64,000 nt of DNA from Buddleja alternifolia (GCA_019426215.1 CM033393.1:5242046-5306045), one strand, 5' to 3'. Shown: positions 22,946-35,019, numbered from the stretch's first letter. A program made the numbers and translations. Notes: generated by a model from the sequence alone, not told the origin.

Positions 22946-23935
22946 TGTTTACGCTATAAAATAATTTGGGCTTTCAAATTACAGAGCTCAAATAGTCCAA
23001 ACTGTAGAAATTCAAAAAGAAGGAAATTGGGTCCACAGGTAGGTAAGATAAGGTCCAATAAACTCAGAAAATGGCAGAAATGTAGGCTGGGTTGATAAAA
23101 ACCCAAGAATCGAATCGGAGGAGACGAAAAGAATCGAAAAGACAATAATCTGCATTCAAAAAAGACACGCTAAAATAAGAAATTTGAAAGAAGCAGTTGA
23201 AGGTGGTTCCCGATGAAGAGGAACGTGGGTTCCCCAAGGCCAAGATATATTTTGCCAAGAAAGAGAAGAATAAGGGGACATCATCAGAATCGAAAACTTC
23301 TACAGTTTCATTTTCTTAGGATTAGCTCTAGTCTTAGGAGTAGTTCATAGCGTAAATTAGGAGTAGCCATAGAATAATGTAATAGTTGCTTGTCAAGAAT
23401 CGCTGAGATTCGGCTCTAAAGCTTGTATCCGCAGTTTATTTGTAATCATCACGATCGAAGACTCTCATGGAGGTATGAATTACCTTTTTTCAGATTTAAG
23501 TATTTGATTGGTTAATTTTATCTTGACTTGAGTTTTTCGTTCATTATTCTCGTATTCGAAAGTAACAACTAAGAATTTTGTTAAAGACTTGAACCACCGT
23601 TTAGCAAATCGAACGCAGGGGGTGAGAGATAATCCTCGATCGAAGACTCTCATGGAGGTATGAATTATCCTTTTTTTAGATTTAAGTATTTGATAGGTTA
23701 ATTTTATCTTGACTTGAGTTGTTCGATTCACTGTTTTTCATACTCAAAGACTTGAGTTGTTCGATTTATTTGTCTTTACGCTCGAAATCAATAATTAAGA
23801 CTTAATTAAAGACTTGAACCACCATCCAACGTATCGAACGCAGGGGTTGAAAGATAATCTCAAATTATAGATTATCATGGGGCTCGGAACGAACAATCGG
23901 ATTCATCTCACTCTGATTTGTTTTATCGCGAAACA
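22946..23935 (+). repeat. 3' LTR of small gypsy element
   Basis: 990 bp, TGTTTACGC...GAAACA, preceded by the polypurine tract at 22933-22945. The internal tandem repeat recurs at 23455 and 23640 (period 185 bp). Confidence 0.92.
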
Positions 23936-23940
23936 ATATG

Positions 23941-24840
23941 CATAAGTTTAAATATGTGATAATTAACATAGTTGTGCTTAGCAATTTAGAATAAATGTTT
24001 TAAGTTTAAAAGAAACACGTAAAACATAAGCAAATAATCTACGATCTAGTTGCATTTAATTCGCTTAATTTCAAAGGATCGATTGAGCAAAATGGCCTTT
24101 ATGGGTCCTTAGTGCAATACATGTTTCTATAGGGGTGCAATTTTTATAAATCATACTTTAAAAAAGTTCCATTTTTTAACCCCCCGAGATTTAACTAGAA
24201 AAGCATAATTTTATGAGCTGGAAATACGATACTTAGAGTCCAGTCAAAATATATAAGAGAATTGAATTTTATATACTTGAGATTATAGAAGTACATAATA
24301 CACACTTGGATCATTGGACTAGATCTGAAATATATTAGACGCGCGAGGACCCTCCAGCCCCCCCCTCCCTTTCCAACTTATAATTTATTAACTTTTAGGC
24401 ATACAATTTTTGAAATATACAATTTCGCCCCTCCTTCCTCAAATATTACAAAACTACTCTTTCTATTACTCAAATATTCTTAGCATGTCATTAATTTTTT
24501 TAATCTATTTCCTTAATTCTGAAAGTGTGGTTTCACGGCTTTTAATCTATTTTTTGTATGTTATGGGTGGTGAAAGTGTATTATAATTGTCTCATCTCAA
24601 GGTTCAAGAATGTATTCTATTCTTTGAATACAAGTCTTTGAATACAAGTCTTTGGAATTTGTTTTTTCACTTTATATCTCTAAACTCTGGACAAAACAAT
24701 TTATGTGGTTTAGGATTTCAATAAATACATGATGGATATAAAAAAAAAAAAAAATTTGAGAAGAGAGAAATTGAAAATAAATTAGAGAAGAGAGAAATTG
24801 AAACTAAATAGAAAATAGATATTTGTATATGCAAAAAAAG
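23941..24840. other. Intergenic DNA, no gene seen
   Basis: Low-complexity AT-rich sequence with a short C-rich patch at about 24350-24375 and a poly-A run at about 24741-24755. Nothing supportable was found. Confidence 0.5.
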
Positions 24841-25890
24841 AAGAAGATAGAAGATATCAATCCTCACCGAAAGAGGGATCTAGAGAGAAAGAAAGGAGGG
24901 ATTGATCGACCAACTTAAATAGATCCATAACCTGCTTTCATCTGTCCTGAATGAGGGAATTAAGGCGGGTAAAGTCGAACTGATTGATTCTAAGGTGGGT
25001 GATAAGCAGCTCTATCCGTATCAAGCCTACCATCTCTTCTGACGAAAGTCTTTCCATTTCATCTCAAAAAATTTTGCAATATCTATGGCCCTGCTTCAAA
25101 GGCCAAAAAAAGGGCCTTACTCTCTTTTTATAAAAAAAGCCTTTTTGATTGCCGCCCCTATCACTTAGCTAGGTCACCCCATCTATAGTCTTATCTACTT
25201 CGAAAACCCTAACAAAGACTGCCTTATAAGCATAAGATCCATACCCGGATAGAGGACTTTTTCTTGCAGGATTGGATCCTCACCTCATTCTGGACGATAT
25301 TCAAAAGAAAGCAATCTCAAGGGTTGACCACACAGATAAACATAGATTGACTAATGAACGAGATACCTTCGCTTATAAGTAGCCTGGTTGACACCTTCCT
25401 TTAAGAAGTCCCAATAGAAAAAAGAGTGAAATGTCAAGATTTTATCAAGAAGCAAGAATTGGACTACACTATCTTAGTAGAAGTAAATCTCAACTAGTGA
25501 CATTTACTAGTTGAATGCTCTAATCTCTTCAATCTTCAAGAGAACAAACAGACATAAGAAATCAATATCGGAAAGTCATCCAAAGGGAAATACGTGAAAA
25601 GAATTCTCGAAAGAGATATTTGGAATAATTCTACAGGTTCCCTAAAGAACTGAAATCTTAGCCACTTGTTCCTAACCCTAGACTCAATTCGCTTGCCTCT
25701 TTATCTAATCCATGTATTTTCATTTCTTTGAAAACCAGAGCTTCCTGGCTTGAGTAAGCATGTGCCGACGAAATATCGGCCTCCTTAGTTCATTTCTGAA
25801 AGAGTCACCAAAACTACGCCGTCGTATTCCCTACTGCGATACTGACTACAGCAGGTTTGGCATCCAAAAAAAACCCGGCTCCATTGCATC
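24840..25890. other. Possible organellar (mitochondrial-like) DNA insertion
   Basis: The composition shifts from about 30% to roughly 40% GC. The phrasing (for example GGGCCTTACTCTC, GCCTTATAAGCATAAG, ATACCCGGATAGAGG) looks like plant mitochondrial intergenic DNA. No mitochondrial gene is recognised in it, and edges are set by composition only. This is a pattern-based suggestion, not a match. Confidence 0.4.
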
Positions 25891-26674
25891 ATTCGTGATT
25901 CGCTTTTGTATTGTGTTTATATGTGTAGTTATATATGTATAATGTGTTTGATGGGTTTAACATGGCATTTGGCGAGTATTGCCTTAATGGGTAGTGAAGG
26001 TTTATTAGTAATTTGTAAGTAGAGAATTCAATACAGTGGAGTATCGTTGTTTTATTTTTTAGTGGCATTTGACCAAATATTGTCAAAAAGACATAGAAGA
26101 CAATAAATTACTATCTGGTAGACAGAATCATTCAGCTTATTTTGATTCTTTTGGTCTCTTACAACAATAGGCCATGCGTTTTCAAGTATAAAAATTGTCA
26201 TGACGAGATTGTGTAGTAAGATCAAAGTTGGTTTTGTGAGTTGTTTGTTACTAGTTTACACTGATAAAAAAATTGCTCAAACTTTGAAAATGGACTCGAT
26301 CATTGACGAGTTCGATGTAATGAAGAAACGTCGAGCACAATTTAGAATGTGCAAAGTTATATCTAATAAATAAGTTAGCATTATGTTTATTTAGATGTGA
26401 TTTGCACATTTTTTAGTTTTATATTATTTTAAATTATGATTGCTTCCCCTTTTTTGTTCACAAATAACTTTTTAATAGAATATTTGTATTTTGTACTATA
26501 ATTAGTGTTAATATTATGTACAAAGTTTTATTATTTTTAACAGATTGTAATCGCACTGGAAAAAATGTGTACAAAAAATAAATATAAATATTATATTTTT
26601 AAATTTTGATCTTGCCATCCTAGTTAAAATTTTGGTCCCTCCTTGCTAGCATAGAATTACCCCATAGGGAAAAA
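25891..26674. other. Intergenic DNA, no gene seen
   Basis: AT-rich and without recognisable coding or repeat structure, except that 26650-26662 (CATAGAATTACCC) repeats the right-end flank of the foldback MITE that follows. Confidence 0.5.
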
Positions 26675-26810
26675 TCTATGCTAGACTAAGTTTAATAGTC
26701 CTACTGTCTATCTGTTTCATACAGTAAAATGTATTGATCTGCACACGCAATTGTGTAAAAGAGATAGACATAGGATACACATCTGGACCGTTGGGTTTAA
26801 TTTGGCATAG
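26675..26810. mobile_element. Foldback MITE, copy 1
   Basis: An imperfect hairpin with left end TCTATGCTAGACTAAG, inner CTGTCTATCTGTTTCATACAG, inner complement TGTGTAAAAGAGATAGACA, and a right end running into GGCATAG. A related 140-bp copy is at 44365-44504. No coding content. Confidence 0.6.
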
Positions 26811-27348
26811 AATTACCCCCATGCAGTAGATGGAATAAGAAATGCAACATGATTTTCAATAGAGAATATGGTCAAAAAGGAAATTATTGAAATAAAATCA
26901 ATATGAGGATCACATATGCTATTCCTGCAGTCACAAAAAGGATGTCCACTATTCAACTTTTGTCTGTTTCAAAATGTCTATCTCTTACTATAAAAGTATC
27001 TATTTATTATCTAATCTGATTATATTTCCCCCTATTTTAATTTAGAAATATATAATTAATTAAGTTTTACTATAAAACTGCAATCACATTTAAGGAAAGA
27101 TAGTTCCATACCTGGATACTAGACAACAATCATAAATTAAATTGAGACATATTTTAAAAAATAATGTTATTTATTGTCTTTTGTTTTGTAGAAAGGGTAT
27201 TTTTTTTTTTAGACGAAAAATAGTCTAATACGGTTAAGTTAGCCTAAGTTTTCTTCCGTGTAGAGATCCAAATGTTCTAATCTTATTTCTATTTTATGAT
27301 GCACAAGTATAGATATAAAACACTAAAGGCGTTGTTGTTGTTGTCATA

Positions 27349-27384
<36 letters not shown>

Positions 27385-28037
27385 ATTCTACCACTAGCTA
27401 GAGGAAAATCCTTCTACACAGCCGGTGTTAACATCTAAGAATGTGGATTATACGACTTCAAAATCAAGTAGGATTATATCATGTATTGATGTGACATTAT
27501 CCACGTCCTTTAATATTTGGTACACCAAATATATCTAAGAATTTTCCCTAACTGGAGGCAACATGTAAAAGGAATCCCATCACCGGAAAGAGATAAAGAA
27601 TAGAATTTTGGTATAAATTTGAACGGTTCATCACTCCAAGTCTTCAACCATCCCATCCTCTATAATTTTAAGTATGCTTTAATTTCGCTCCTCTAAGTTT
27701 GTGATCATCATTAATTCTACTATCAAATGCGATATCTAGAAGAAATCTCATCATTAAATCCAACAGCCAAGGGGTCATGATGTGCAGGCTGCATTCTTGT
27801 GTGAGGTACAGAATCAATTATGAAAATGATGCGATAAATTTGTGTCAGGTGTCAATAGTCCGAACGTGTAATTTGTATCTATTTCTTTCACTAATTCAAT
27901 AGTCCAAGTAGTCTGCATCTATTTCTTTCACGTAACTTTGTGTGCGAGTACACTTTACTGTATGAGAGAAACAGACACTTGGACCTTTGAACTCGATCTA
28001 ACGACAAATATTTTTCCGTTGTTTAAGGGCTAATGAT
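26811..28037. other. Intergenic DNA with short direct repeats
   Basis: No gene. A 41-bp-spaced direct repeat, TCTATTTCTTTCAC, occurs at about 27877 and 27918. 27935-28000 resembles, in reverse orientation, the centre of the foldback MITE (TACACTTTACTGTATGAGAG). An (ATT)n microsatellite lies at 27347-27382. Confidence 0.5.
27347..27382. repeat. ATT trinucleotide microsatellite
   Basis: About twelve uninterrupted ATT units. Confidence 0.92.
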
Positions 28038-29261
28038 AACATCAGAGCATGATCCCTAATACCAGAGAAAAAAATTCATTCTCTCTTATTTGCCCCTTGA
28101 ACAGTCAATGACTCATTGGTCAAGATCTTCCTGGTTTTTTAAATTTTTTTATTTATTTTTTGTTAATGAAAGTATCAAAAGTTCTGTCTCTTCTTAATAA
28201 CTGATTCCTATTTCACAGCTATTGTCTCCTTATTATGATAATTTTGTATCTTCTTTATTTATTATCTTCTTTTATACTTTTTTTATTCAATATTAAAAAC
28301 ATTAAGTTATTGTCATAATTGTTTTTTTTCCCGAAAAAAGACTTTTTTGCTTAGTTATTATTTTGATAAATCAATTATAAATGAAGTTTCCATGGTGAAA
28401 AATTGAATCTGATGAAAATATATATACAAATTATGTAATATTGAACACGAAATAAAACTCGTATATTGGCTAAAATATACTTTACCAATATATTGGTTTT
28501 TGCATGTCTAGATTTTTTCAATTTGAATTTTTCGCAACTTAAGTTGTTTTACTCGAATTATGCTTAGGAGTTCTCTGGAATCTAAGTCTCAGGATAATCA
28601 CAATCATACGTGTAATAAAATACACATAATGTCTATATATAAGATGATGAATTGTTGCGATTACATCATGACTTCATAAGAATCATTCATTCTTCATATT
28701 AATTTGTTGTTTCGAAATTGGATCAGAAAAAATTAATAGATATTTTTATTAAAAACACTATTAGATCTCATTTTCTCATTAATATTTAACATGAAAATAT
28801 GTTTGATAGTTAGAAGCCTATGGTAAAGAAGTTGACGAATGTTATATTGGCTAATTGGTTTAGTTAGTTTTATTTACTTTATTTCTTAAGACTTTAATTA
28901 GCATTTCAGAATTTGATTTTTTGTTAATAATTAGATGAAAAATATTTTAGATGATACCACATGTAAAGAAAAACAAGAAAAAGTGCATCTATACACTTAT
29001 ACCAACCGAATTTGGAGTCTTTATTAATTGCACTATAAGCACCAAAAAAAATATTAATTGCACTTGCTTGTCAATTTGTCTGATAGGGTCCCACAGGAGA
29101 TTAGATAAGGGAGAGATTAGCGGATTAAACTCCATCAATTATTGCAAACAATTTAGAAATTAATATAAGTAGTCTGCCTCATTGACTACAAGTCTACAAC
29201 GGGCAAAAGGGACATTTGATTTAGTTTTTCTCTGGCGTTAGGGATTGTGCTCTGACATTCT
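28038..29261. mobile_element. Possible TIR element (1.2 kb), ends inverted
   Basis: The left end (about 28038-28125: ATCAGAGCATGATCCCTAAT, ACCAGAGAAAAA, TTTGCCCCTTG, AGTCAATGA) is matched in inverted orientation by the right end (about 29165-29258: TCTCTGGCGTTAGGGATTG, TGCTCTGACAT), at about 75% over some 90 bp. No transposase and no clear TSD, so the exact ends and class are open. Confidence 0.5.
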
Positions 29262-29520
29262 CAATCGTCTTGTTTATGAGGAGCAAGCTAACATTAACTA
29301 TATATATATATATAAGACCTCTTATGCCATGTTGGAGAATTTTTCGAGCTTCCTTCCTTTATATATATCATAAACAAAAAGTATTTATGTCAAGCACCCA
29401 AATTCAGTCTCTAAAGGGCCAAAATTTGAAAATGTGAGCGTATCAAAACAATAGTTCAATCCAAAATCGTCAAACAACTTAACAACTTGTAACACTGTCA
29501 ACCAGATAAAGTAAACTTAC

Positions 29521-30350
29521 TGTTCACACAAATTTTCGAGTCTGTAATTTCATAAACAAGAAAAGATAATATGGACAAATAAATAAATCAATTTAAAGAA
29601 AATTACAATATCGTGAGAATAAATCCCCTAATGAAGACTAATCCCCTGATTCTTCACTCCAAACACGATTCAAGGGCCGAAAAGCTTGTTCTTGAACCAA
29701 GAGCGTATTTCTCCTCGGATTTGTTGAAGAAGAAATGAACACCCTGATGATTTGATTGTTGTTGAAGATGTAGTTCCTCCTCGGATTTGTTGAAGAAGAG
29801 ACAAACACCTTGTGATTTGATTAACTTTGAAGATGGTGAATCTTCGTGGTTGATGAAGAACGCTTTGACTTGGCTAAGAGAAGACTTCAATTCTCTAGCT
29901 TGTAGACTTGTGTGTATGTATGTATCTCTGAATGTCCTTCTTTTTTAATGAAGCCCCTTGACCCCCTATTTATAGATGTTTGAGTAGGAGAGTCTTAGAA
30001 TTTTGGGCTTCTTTGATATATCTCTTGAAAAATCTTTTAAAAGAAATAATATCAGATTTATATATATTTGGTTGACACATATTTAAATGTGCCACGTGTC
30101 ACCATCCGATTAGTCACTGATTTGTTGGACTATGAAACTTGATTTGATTGGATGAGACACCTCCATTTGACACATGGCAACCTTTGATTTGCTAATAAAT
30201 ATACATTAAATTATCAATTAAAATTAATAATTTATTTATGGAATCAAATTTGATAAAATCCATAAAATAAAATAATAATTTCAAACTAATAATTAATGTC
30301 ATATTTTACACATGTCATCTTCTAATTGGACGAAAATTAATTCGTCTACA
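29521..30350 (-). repeat. 3' LTR of young gypsy element
   Basis: Identical to the 5' LTR except at 29931. The internal side is flanked by the polypurine tract (reverse complement of 30351-30364, AAGTGGGGGCATT). Confidence 0.95.
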
Positions 30351-31809
30351 AATGCCCCCACTTCAAGGCTCGGCGAAGAACGTGCTGGGCAGTGACGAGA
30401 GAGGCGATGCTTGAAGTACTTAATTCTTCTCATTTAACACACATTTTTTTTTTTAAACGAGGAAGAACCATTGATCTTGTACTTGGACTTAAGAGATAAG
30501 TTTGGGCTCTTGAAATTTGAAGAGGAAAGAAATGATAACAAAGCCCATAATTTCCTTGGCTTGGATATGAATGCGGCTTGATTTGGCCCAAAATTAAGTT
30601 CAATTTGATGTCCAAAACTTTGAGGCTATGAATAAAAATCTGTGATTCAACCGAGTTTTTTTTTTTTGTAATAGATTGATAATAGATTCAGCCCACATAA
30701 TTCTCCATGCAGAAAACCACAAATTGATCCATGTTTTATTCAACTTGATGTAAATGGGCTTAAAATTTAGTCCCCCGCCCCTCTACATATTTTCTTCTTC
30801 TTTTATTTATTTTCGAAAAACATTTGTGCGCCCCGCTTCACTTAAGGTGTATCCCACCACATAGAATCCCATCTACTCTTCTCCTTCCATGAGAACTCAC
30901 GCAGCTTTATCAACTTCACCATAGCACTAGAGTTCTAATAAGAAATAAATTCAGCCTTTCGAAATTTAAAGATATCCATTCGAGATCCTGGCTAGTTTGA
31001 TTTCGGAACTGATAACTCGGAGATTTCTCAAAAGTTATCCTGAACCAACTGCACAGAGGAGAGCCAAAAGAATCAAAACTCTTCCTTAAATTAACCGGTC
31101 CAAGAAACCAACTCGAAACTATTTAGTCTAGTTCGAATATGATTTGATATCCTAATTAAAATCAAACAACTCATCTGGATAACTCCCAATCCGACTTGAA
31201 CTAATCCACGGTGACCGATAAACTTGAAGACATTATCTATAAATTCACTTGATTAGAAGCTTAATTCCACACACATCAGTTAACCGAAACTCGAACTCTG
31301 AATTATTGGGGTATCATCCCACTTTAGATTCATATCCTCTTCTTCTGCCGATTGACGCATACAGTCTGTTCGATAAAATTTCTCAGAGAAGGAAAGAAAA
31401 TAAAATACACTTAAGTGTTTCAATACTCATCCAAATTCTTCCCACTAGTCGATTCAGGGACTGAAGTTTACTCGAAGAAGTATTAATTGCATGAGGGTGA
31501 GGCAAACTAAATCTGCAATTAATTTCCTTTTTTTTTTTTTTCGTCAGTGAATCCAAGAGTCTTGAAGTTATTCATTGGAATTGCCCAAGCAATTTGCTGT
31601 TATTGGGACACAATTCTCGGCGTATCGCAACAGAGAAAAAGAAAATCGAGAACTTGTCGTAATTCCCCATGCCTTCGAGAAGATTATCCAACTTACTCTT
31701 TGTCTTCTTTACACAATTGAACTACTTCCCGTTTCAAGTTGCATACCTTTTTTACTGATTTTCTTTTTTTTTGTGTTGCAACAGGTGGAACAAGGATTTG
31801 GAAGCCTAT
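30351..31809 (-). other. 3' non-coding interior of young gypsy element
   Basis: No domain could be recognised on either strand between the truncated pol frame and the 3' LTR. In intact Tat-type elements, RT, RNase H and integrase would precede such a region, so it is the far side of the internal deletion. A polypurine tract lies at its LTR edge. Confidence 0.6.
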
Positions 31810-34800
31810 TTACGAAAATAAACATTCATAAGAACATGTGACAACTTTGATTTTAATTAAAACAGGATTGTTTTGGACATCCGGGCTCAACTCTTCAGCA
31901 CCAGAATTTTTTTTATTGCATATTGTTGAAGTTTCTCGAAACTTCCGAGCCAAAAGAAATCCGCAAGCTTCTAACAGTAGATATTTGAATCCCCTTTTTT
32001 TTTTTTTAATGAATATTATTTCATATGCTTGTTTTCCCTTATTCTTCTCAAATTGACGCATAATTATTTCCTTGTGCAGATTTGGAACGAGATGTATCTC
32101 GAAGACCAATCTGAGCCTATTCCTTCTCTCGTCATTAGATACGACAAAGACAGCCTCATGTCCAGTAGTTGCATCAACCATAAGCTCAATGATTGGTAGC
32201 GGAAAGTCGTCTTTTGGACATGCTTTGTTCAAGTCCCGAAAGTCAACACAGATGCGTATTTGACCATTTTTCTTCTTTACTGGTACGATACTAGAAATCC
32301 AAGTTGGATATTTCACTTCTCTAATGAATCCAGCATCAATGAGCTTGTTCACTTCAGCTTCAATTCGAGGAACCAGCTCAGTACGAATTACTCGTTGTGA
32401 TTGCTTTATAGGACGTATTCCATGTTTTATGCCAAGTTGATGAATCGCCACTTTTGGATCTAAGCCTGGCATTTCCTTGTATGACCAAGCAAAAACATCT
32501 TTATACTCGATCAGGATCTTGTGGTATTGGTCTTCTTCTTCAGGATTTAGAAGAGCACTAACAAAAATAGGGCGTGGTTCATCTTTCGTACCGAGATTTA
32601 ACTCCTTAAGTTCATCAACAGTCGCCTGTCCACCATCTTCAAGTTGTGGAGGGGCTTCTTGGATTTCATCATTTGAGGCTTCGGGGTCAGAGTCTTCATC
32701 TACTGCGGTATAATTAGAGCTAATGATGACTTCCACCTCATCTTCGTCTGGGTTGTTCTCATTTGAACGACGAGAATTGCTGATGATGCGTTGTTTTACC
32801 TTGACGGTCCCATCCATGGTAATAAGTACTACTGATGACTTACTTCCTTGCGGCTGAGATAGAATAAGAGTTTGGTTATTATTTCTCGACCCTGCCATGT
32901 CTGTCTCGCAAGCATGGTTCCTCTTCTTTAGTTGTTGTGTGCTACCCCCTCCAAGTCGATTGAAGACAGAACTTTGGGGAATACTACTCGCACCAAGTCT
33001 ATCTTGAACATTAGGGATTCGGCTACTAGAACCCAGTCTTCCAAAGACGGAAGGACGAGCAGTAGGAGTACCAAGCCGATCAAATACAGAAACACGATTA
33101 TCACTAGGCTTCTTTCCTTTTCCATCACCTTCTACGGATATATGTTGCACATTGACGCATTTTTCTTTCTTCATGACACGTATCCTAACTGGTTCGACAG
33201 GTGTAAATCCCAAACCAGTCTTTGGTTGATCCACTTGATACCCTTGTTTCCTCAATTTGTGTTGTGCTTTGGTGAGACCATGAATCTTTTCCCCAGTCAA
33301 TTCTGGTTCCAATTTTCCAAGACCCGATGGATTGGAGAAGTTATATCCAGACTTTTCAAAGAGCTTGTAAACTTTAGGACTGAATGTTCCTTGAAGCTTT
33401 TGGCATGAAATTTTTACAGGCGAGGAATCATTAGGAGGTGAAGAATTTACCTTGGTAATCGGCATAATCAAGTTTTTTGCCATCACTTGATAATCATTTG
33501 ATCTCGTCACCTTAGATTGTATTTTGCTCGTGCTGCCTGGTTGAACATGTACATCAGCTACAATTTCTTTTCCTTTAGGATTCAACTGAGGGATATGCTC
33601 TACAACCACAGATTTAGCTTGTTTTTTCTCCACATCGCTGCTAGTCGGAGTTTTAAGTGGCAATGCCCCCTGCACAAAGTCAGAATCGAGATAGAGTTTG
33701 GCATCAGCGAAGTACGACTCTGCCTCGGTAAATGGCTTCACATCAGCATCTACTTTTACCACTTCCCCATCCCTTAGGTATTTGAAGCATTGATGAAGGG
33801 TTGATGGTACTACTCCATTTTCGTGGAGCCATGGCCTTCCTAATAACAGACGATAAGATGTCCTCGCATCAATGACATGAAATATGGTGCTTGCTTTTAG
33901 TTCTCCTGTCATCAAGTCTAAACGGATCATACCAATGGCTCGCTGTCCATCTTGGTTAAATCCTTGAATAGTAAGACGACTACGAGACAGATCTTCCATC
34001 GTCAGTCCCAAAGTTTTCATAGTAAACTTGGGCATTATATTGACTGCTGAACCTCCATCAACAAGTATGCGATTGACTTTCTGCTTTTGCATAATTCCGG
34101 AGACAAACAGTGGACGATTATGTGGCTTTGATCCTAGCAACAAATCCTCATCTGTGAAGGCGATAGTAGTACAACAGGAAGTAGAGTGTTCGATTTCGTC
34201 TCCACCAGTTACAGTGTATACGGTTTCAACCTTTGATTCAAAAAACGTTTTTGGAAAGAAATCATCCAGAGTCACAGGAGTTCGATGGTTACTCTTTGAT
34301 GGCTTCTTAAAGTTCACATGAGGAGTTTTCAAAACTTTCTCTGGATTGGGCTTCCTGACCGTTGGTGAGTACGACTGTTTCAAGAACAATGGATGTAGTT
34401 CGTCAATACAACGCCTTTGTCGCCGTCTACGCGTCACAAGGATCCATTCGCCAACTTCTTCCAACTTATCAATAGAATTTTCCTCGTTCACGGTTCCTTC
34501 ATCAGCAAGAAGGACTTTGACCATCGCTGGCTCTAGACTCCCAAATTGAAGTGCTAGTGGTGCCTTTGCAGATGATGATAAGGAAGGAAACTTGTGTTGC
34601 GAATCACTTGTAACGACATCAATGCTAGCATGATTTGCATCTGCAACATCTTCACTGTCAAGGATTATTTTTCCATCTCTTGCCAGTGCCATAATTTTGT
34701 CTTTGACCACAAAGCACTTTTCTAGGGGGTGACTCACAACTCGGTGATATTTACAGTACCTGGGGTCGTTCACCTTTCCAGCTTCCTCTGGGCGTTTCGG

Positions 34801-35001
34801 CTCCGGAAGTTCAATCAACTTTCCAGCTAATAGTTCATCGAAGATGTGAGAAACATCAGAGTCTGGGAAAGGATACTCCTTCTCTTGCATCTCTTTCAAG
34901 GAAAGTCGGCGTCTCTCATATGTAGCGCGTTGATTTTCAGCTTTCTCATTGTGCTTCTTGTCATTTGCAGAAATTTTGACAGGAGTTGCTTTGACAACCA
35001 T
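31810..35001 (-). CDS. Gag C-terminus/protease/partial RT polyprotein (truncated pol)
   Basis: A 1063-residue open frame, in phase with gag after its TAG. A zinc-knuckle variant is at C83-x2-H86-x4-H91-x4-C96. A retropepsin-like domain at about 298-395 has ILVDGGSAVNIMP (D315) and LLGRPWLH. A Gly-rich segment at about 541-600 is followed by four VFxRLG-type repeats (about 639-684) and an acidic linker. RT begins at about 832 (EYKDVFAWSYKEMPGLDP) and is clear to DATTGHEA (about 950, base 32152). Palm motifs including YxDD, RNase H and integrase are absent. The last 113 residues are unrelated tail read from fused 3' sequence. Protease could be active, RT cannot. The element is therefore non-autonomous. 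The start given is the first ATG of the frame. Translation probably depends on getting past the TAG. Confidence 0.88.
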   Translation of the reverse strand: MVVKATPVKISANDKKHNEKAENQRATYERRRLSLKEMQEKEYPFPDSDVSHIFDELLAGKLIELPEPKRPEEAGKVNDPRYCKYHRVVSHPLEKCFVVKDKIMALARDGKIILDSEDVADANHASIDVVTSDSQHKFPSLSSSAKAPLALQFGSLEPAMVKVLLADEGTVNEENSIDKLEEVGEWILVTRRRRQRRCIDELHPLFLKQSYSPTVRKPNPEKVLKTPHVNFKKPSKSNHRTPVTLDDFFPKTFFESKVETVYTVTGGDEIEHSTSCCTTIAFTDEDLLLGSKPHNRPLFVSGIMQKQKVNRILVDGGSAVNIMPKFTMKTLGLTMEDLSRSRLTIQGFNQDGQRAIGMIRLDLMTGELKASTIFHVIDARTSYRLLLGRPWLHENGVVPSTLHQCFKYLRDGEVVKVDADVKPFTEAESYFADAKLYLDSDFVQGALPLKTPTSSDVEKKQAKSVVVEHIPQLNPKGKEIVADVHVQPGSTSKIQSKVTRSNDYQVMAKNLIMPITKVNSSPPNDSSPVKISCQKLQGTFSPKVYKLFEKSGYNFSNPSGLGKLEPELTGEKIHGLTKAQHKLRKQGYQVDQPKTGLGFTPVEPVRIRVMKKEKCVNVQHISVEGDGKGKKPSDNRVSVFDRLGTPTARPSVFGRLGSSSRIPNVQDRLGASSIPQSSVFNRLGGGSTQQLKKRNHACETDMAGSRNNNQTLILSQPQGSKSSVVLITMDGTVKVKQRIISNSRRSNENNPDEDEVEVIISSNYTAVDEDSDPEASNDEIQEAPPQLEDGGQATVDELKELNLGTKDEPRPIFVSALLNPEEEDQYHKILIEYKDVFAWSYKEMPGLDPKVAIHQLGIKHGIRPIKQSQRVIRTELVPRIEAEVNKLIDAGFIREVKYPTWISSIVPVKKKNGQIRICVDFRDLNKACPKDDFPLPIIELMVDATTGHEAVFVVSNDERRNRLRLVFEIHLVPNLHKEIIMRQFEKNKGKQAYEIIFIKKKKRGFKYLLLEACGFLLARKFRETSTICNKKNSGAEELSPDVQNNPVLIKIKVVTCSYECLFS

Positions 35002-35019
35002 GGACTCCTTGGTAGAGGG

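Larger units (their letters stand above)
20461..23940 (+). mobile_element. Small internally deleted Ty3-gypsy (Tat-like) element
   Basis: Perfect 5-bp TSD ATATG (20461-20465, 23936-23940) encloses two LTRs of about 990 bp (20466-21457, 22946-23935) and only 1488 bp of internal DNA. A PBS-like TTGGCGACCCCAGTGG follows the 5' LTR, and a polypurine tract TTAGGGGGGCATT precedes the 3' LTR. The interior holds a broken gag-like frame and a scrap of the protease-RT linker, and no RT, RNase H or integrase. LTRs differ at several percent of sites by eye, so it is older than the 29.5-37 kb element. It is a non-autonomous derivative. Confidence 0.92.

Noticed and set aside
27347..27382. ATT array considered as a CRISPR-like or satellite array
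   Set aside because: A simple trinucleotide microsatellite with no spacers. A plant nuclear context makes CRISPR implausible.
29654..29890. 78-codon ORF present in both gypsy LTRs (also 36375-36611)
   Set aside because: It lies in the transcribed part of the LTR and owes its length to a short direct repeat (FFNKSEEE-type). No family resemblance, and conservation is explained by LTR identity.
32932..33408. 158-codon plus-strand ORF
   Set aside because: Antisense to the long gypsy pol-type frame. Composition is explained by the opposite strand.
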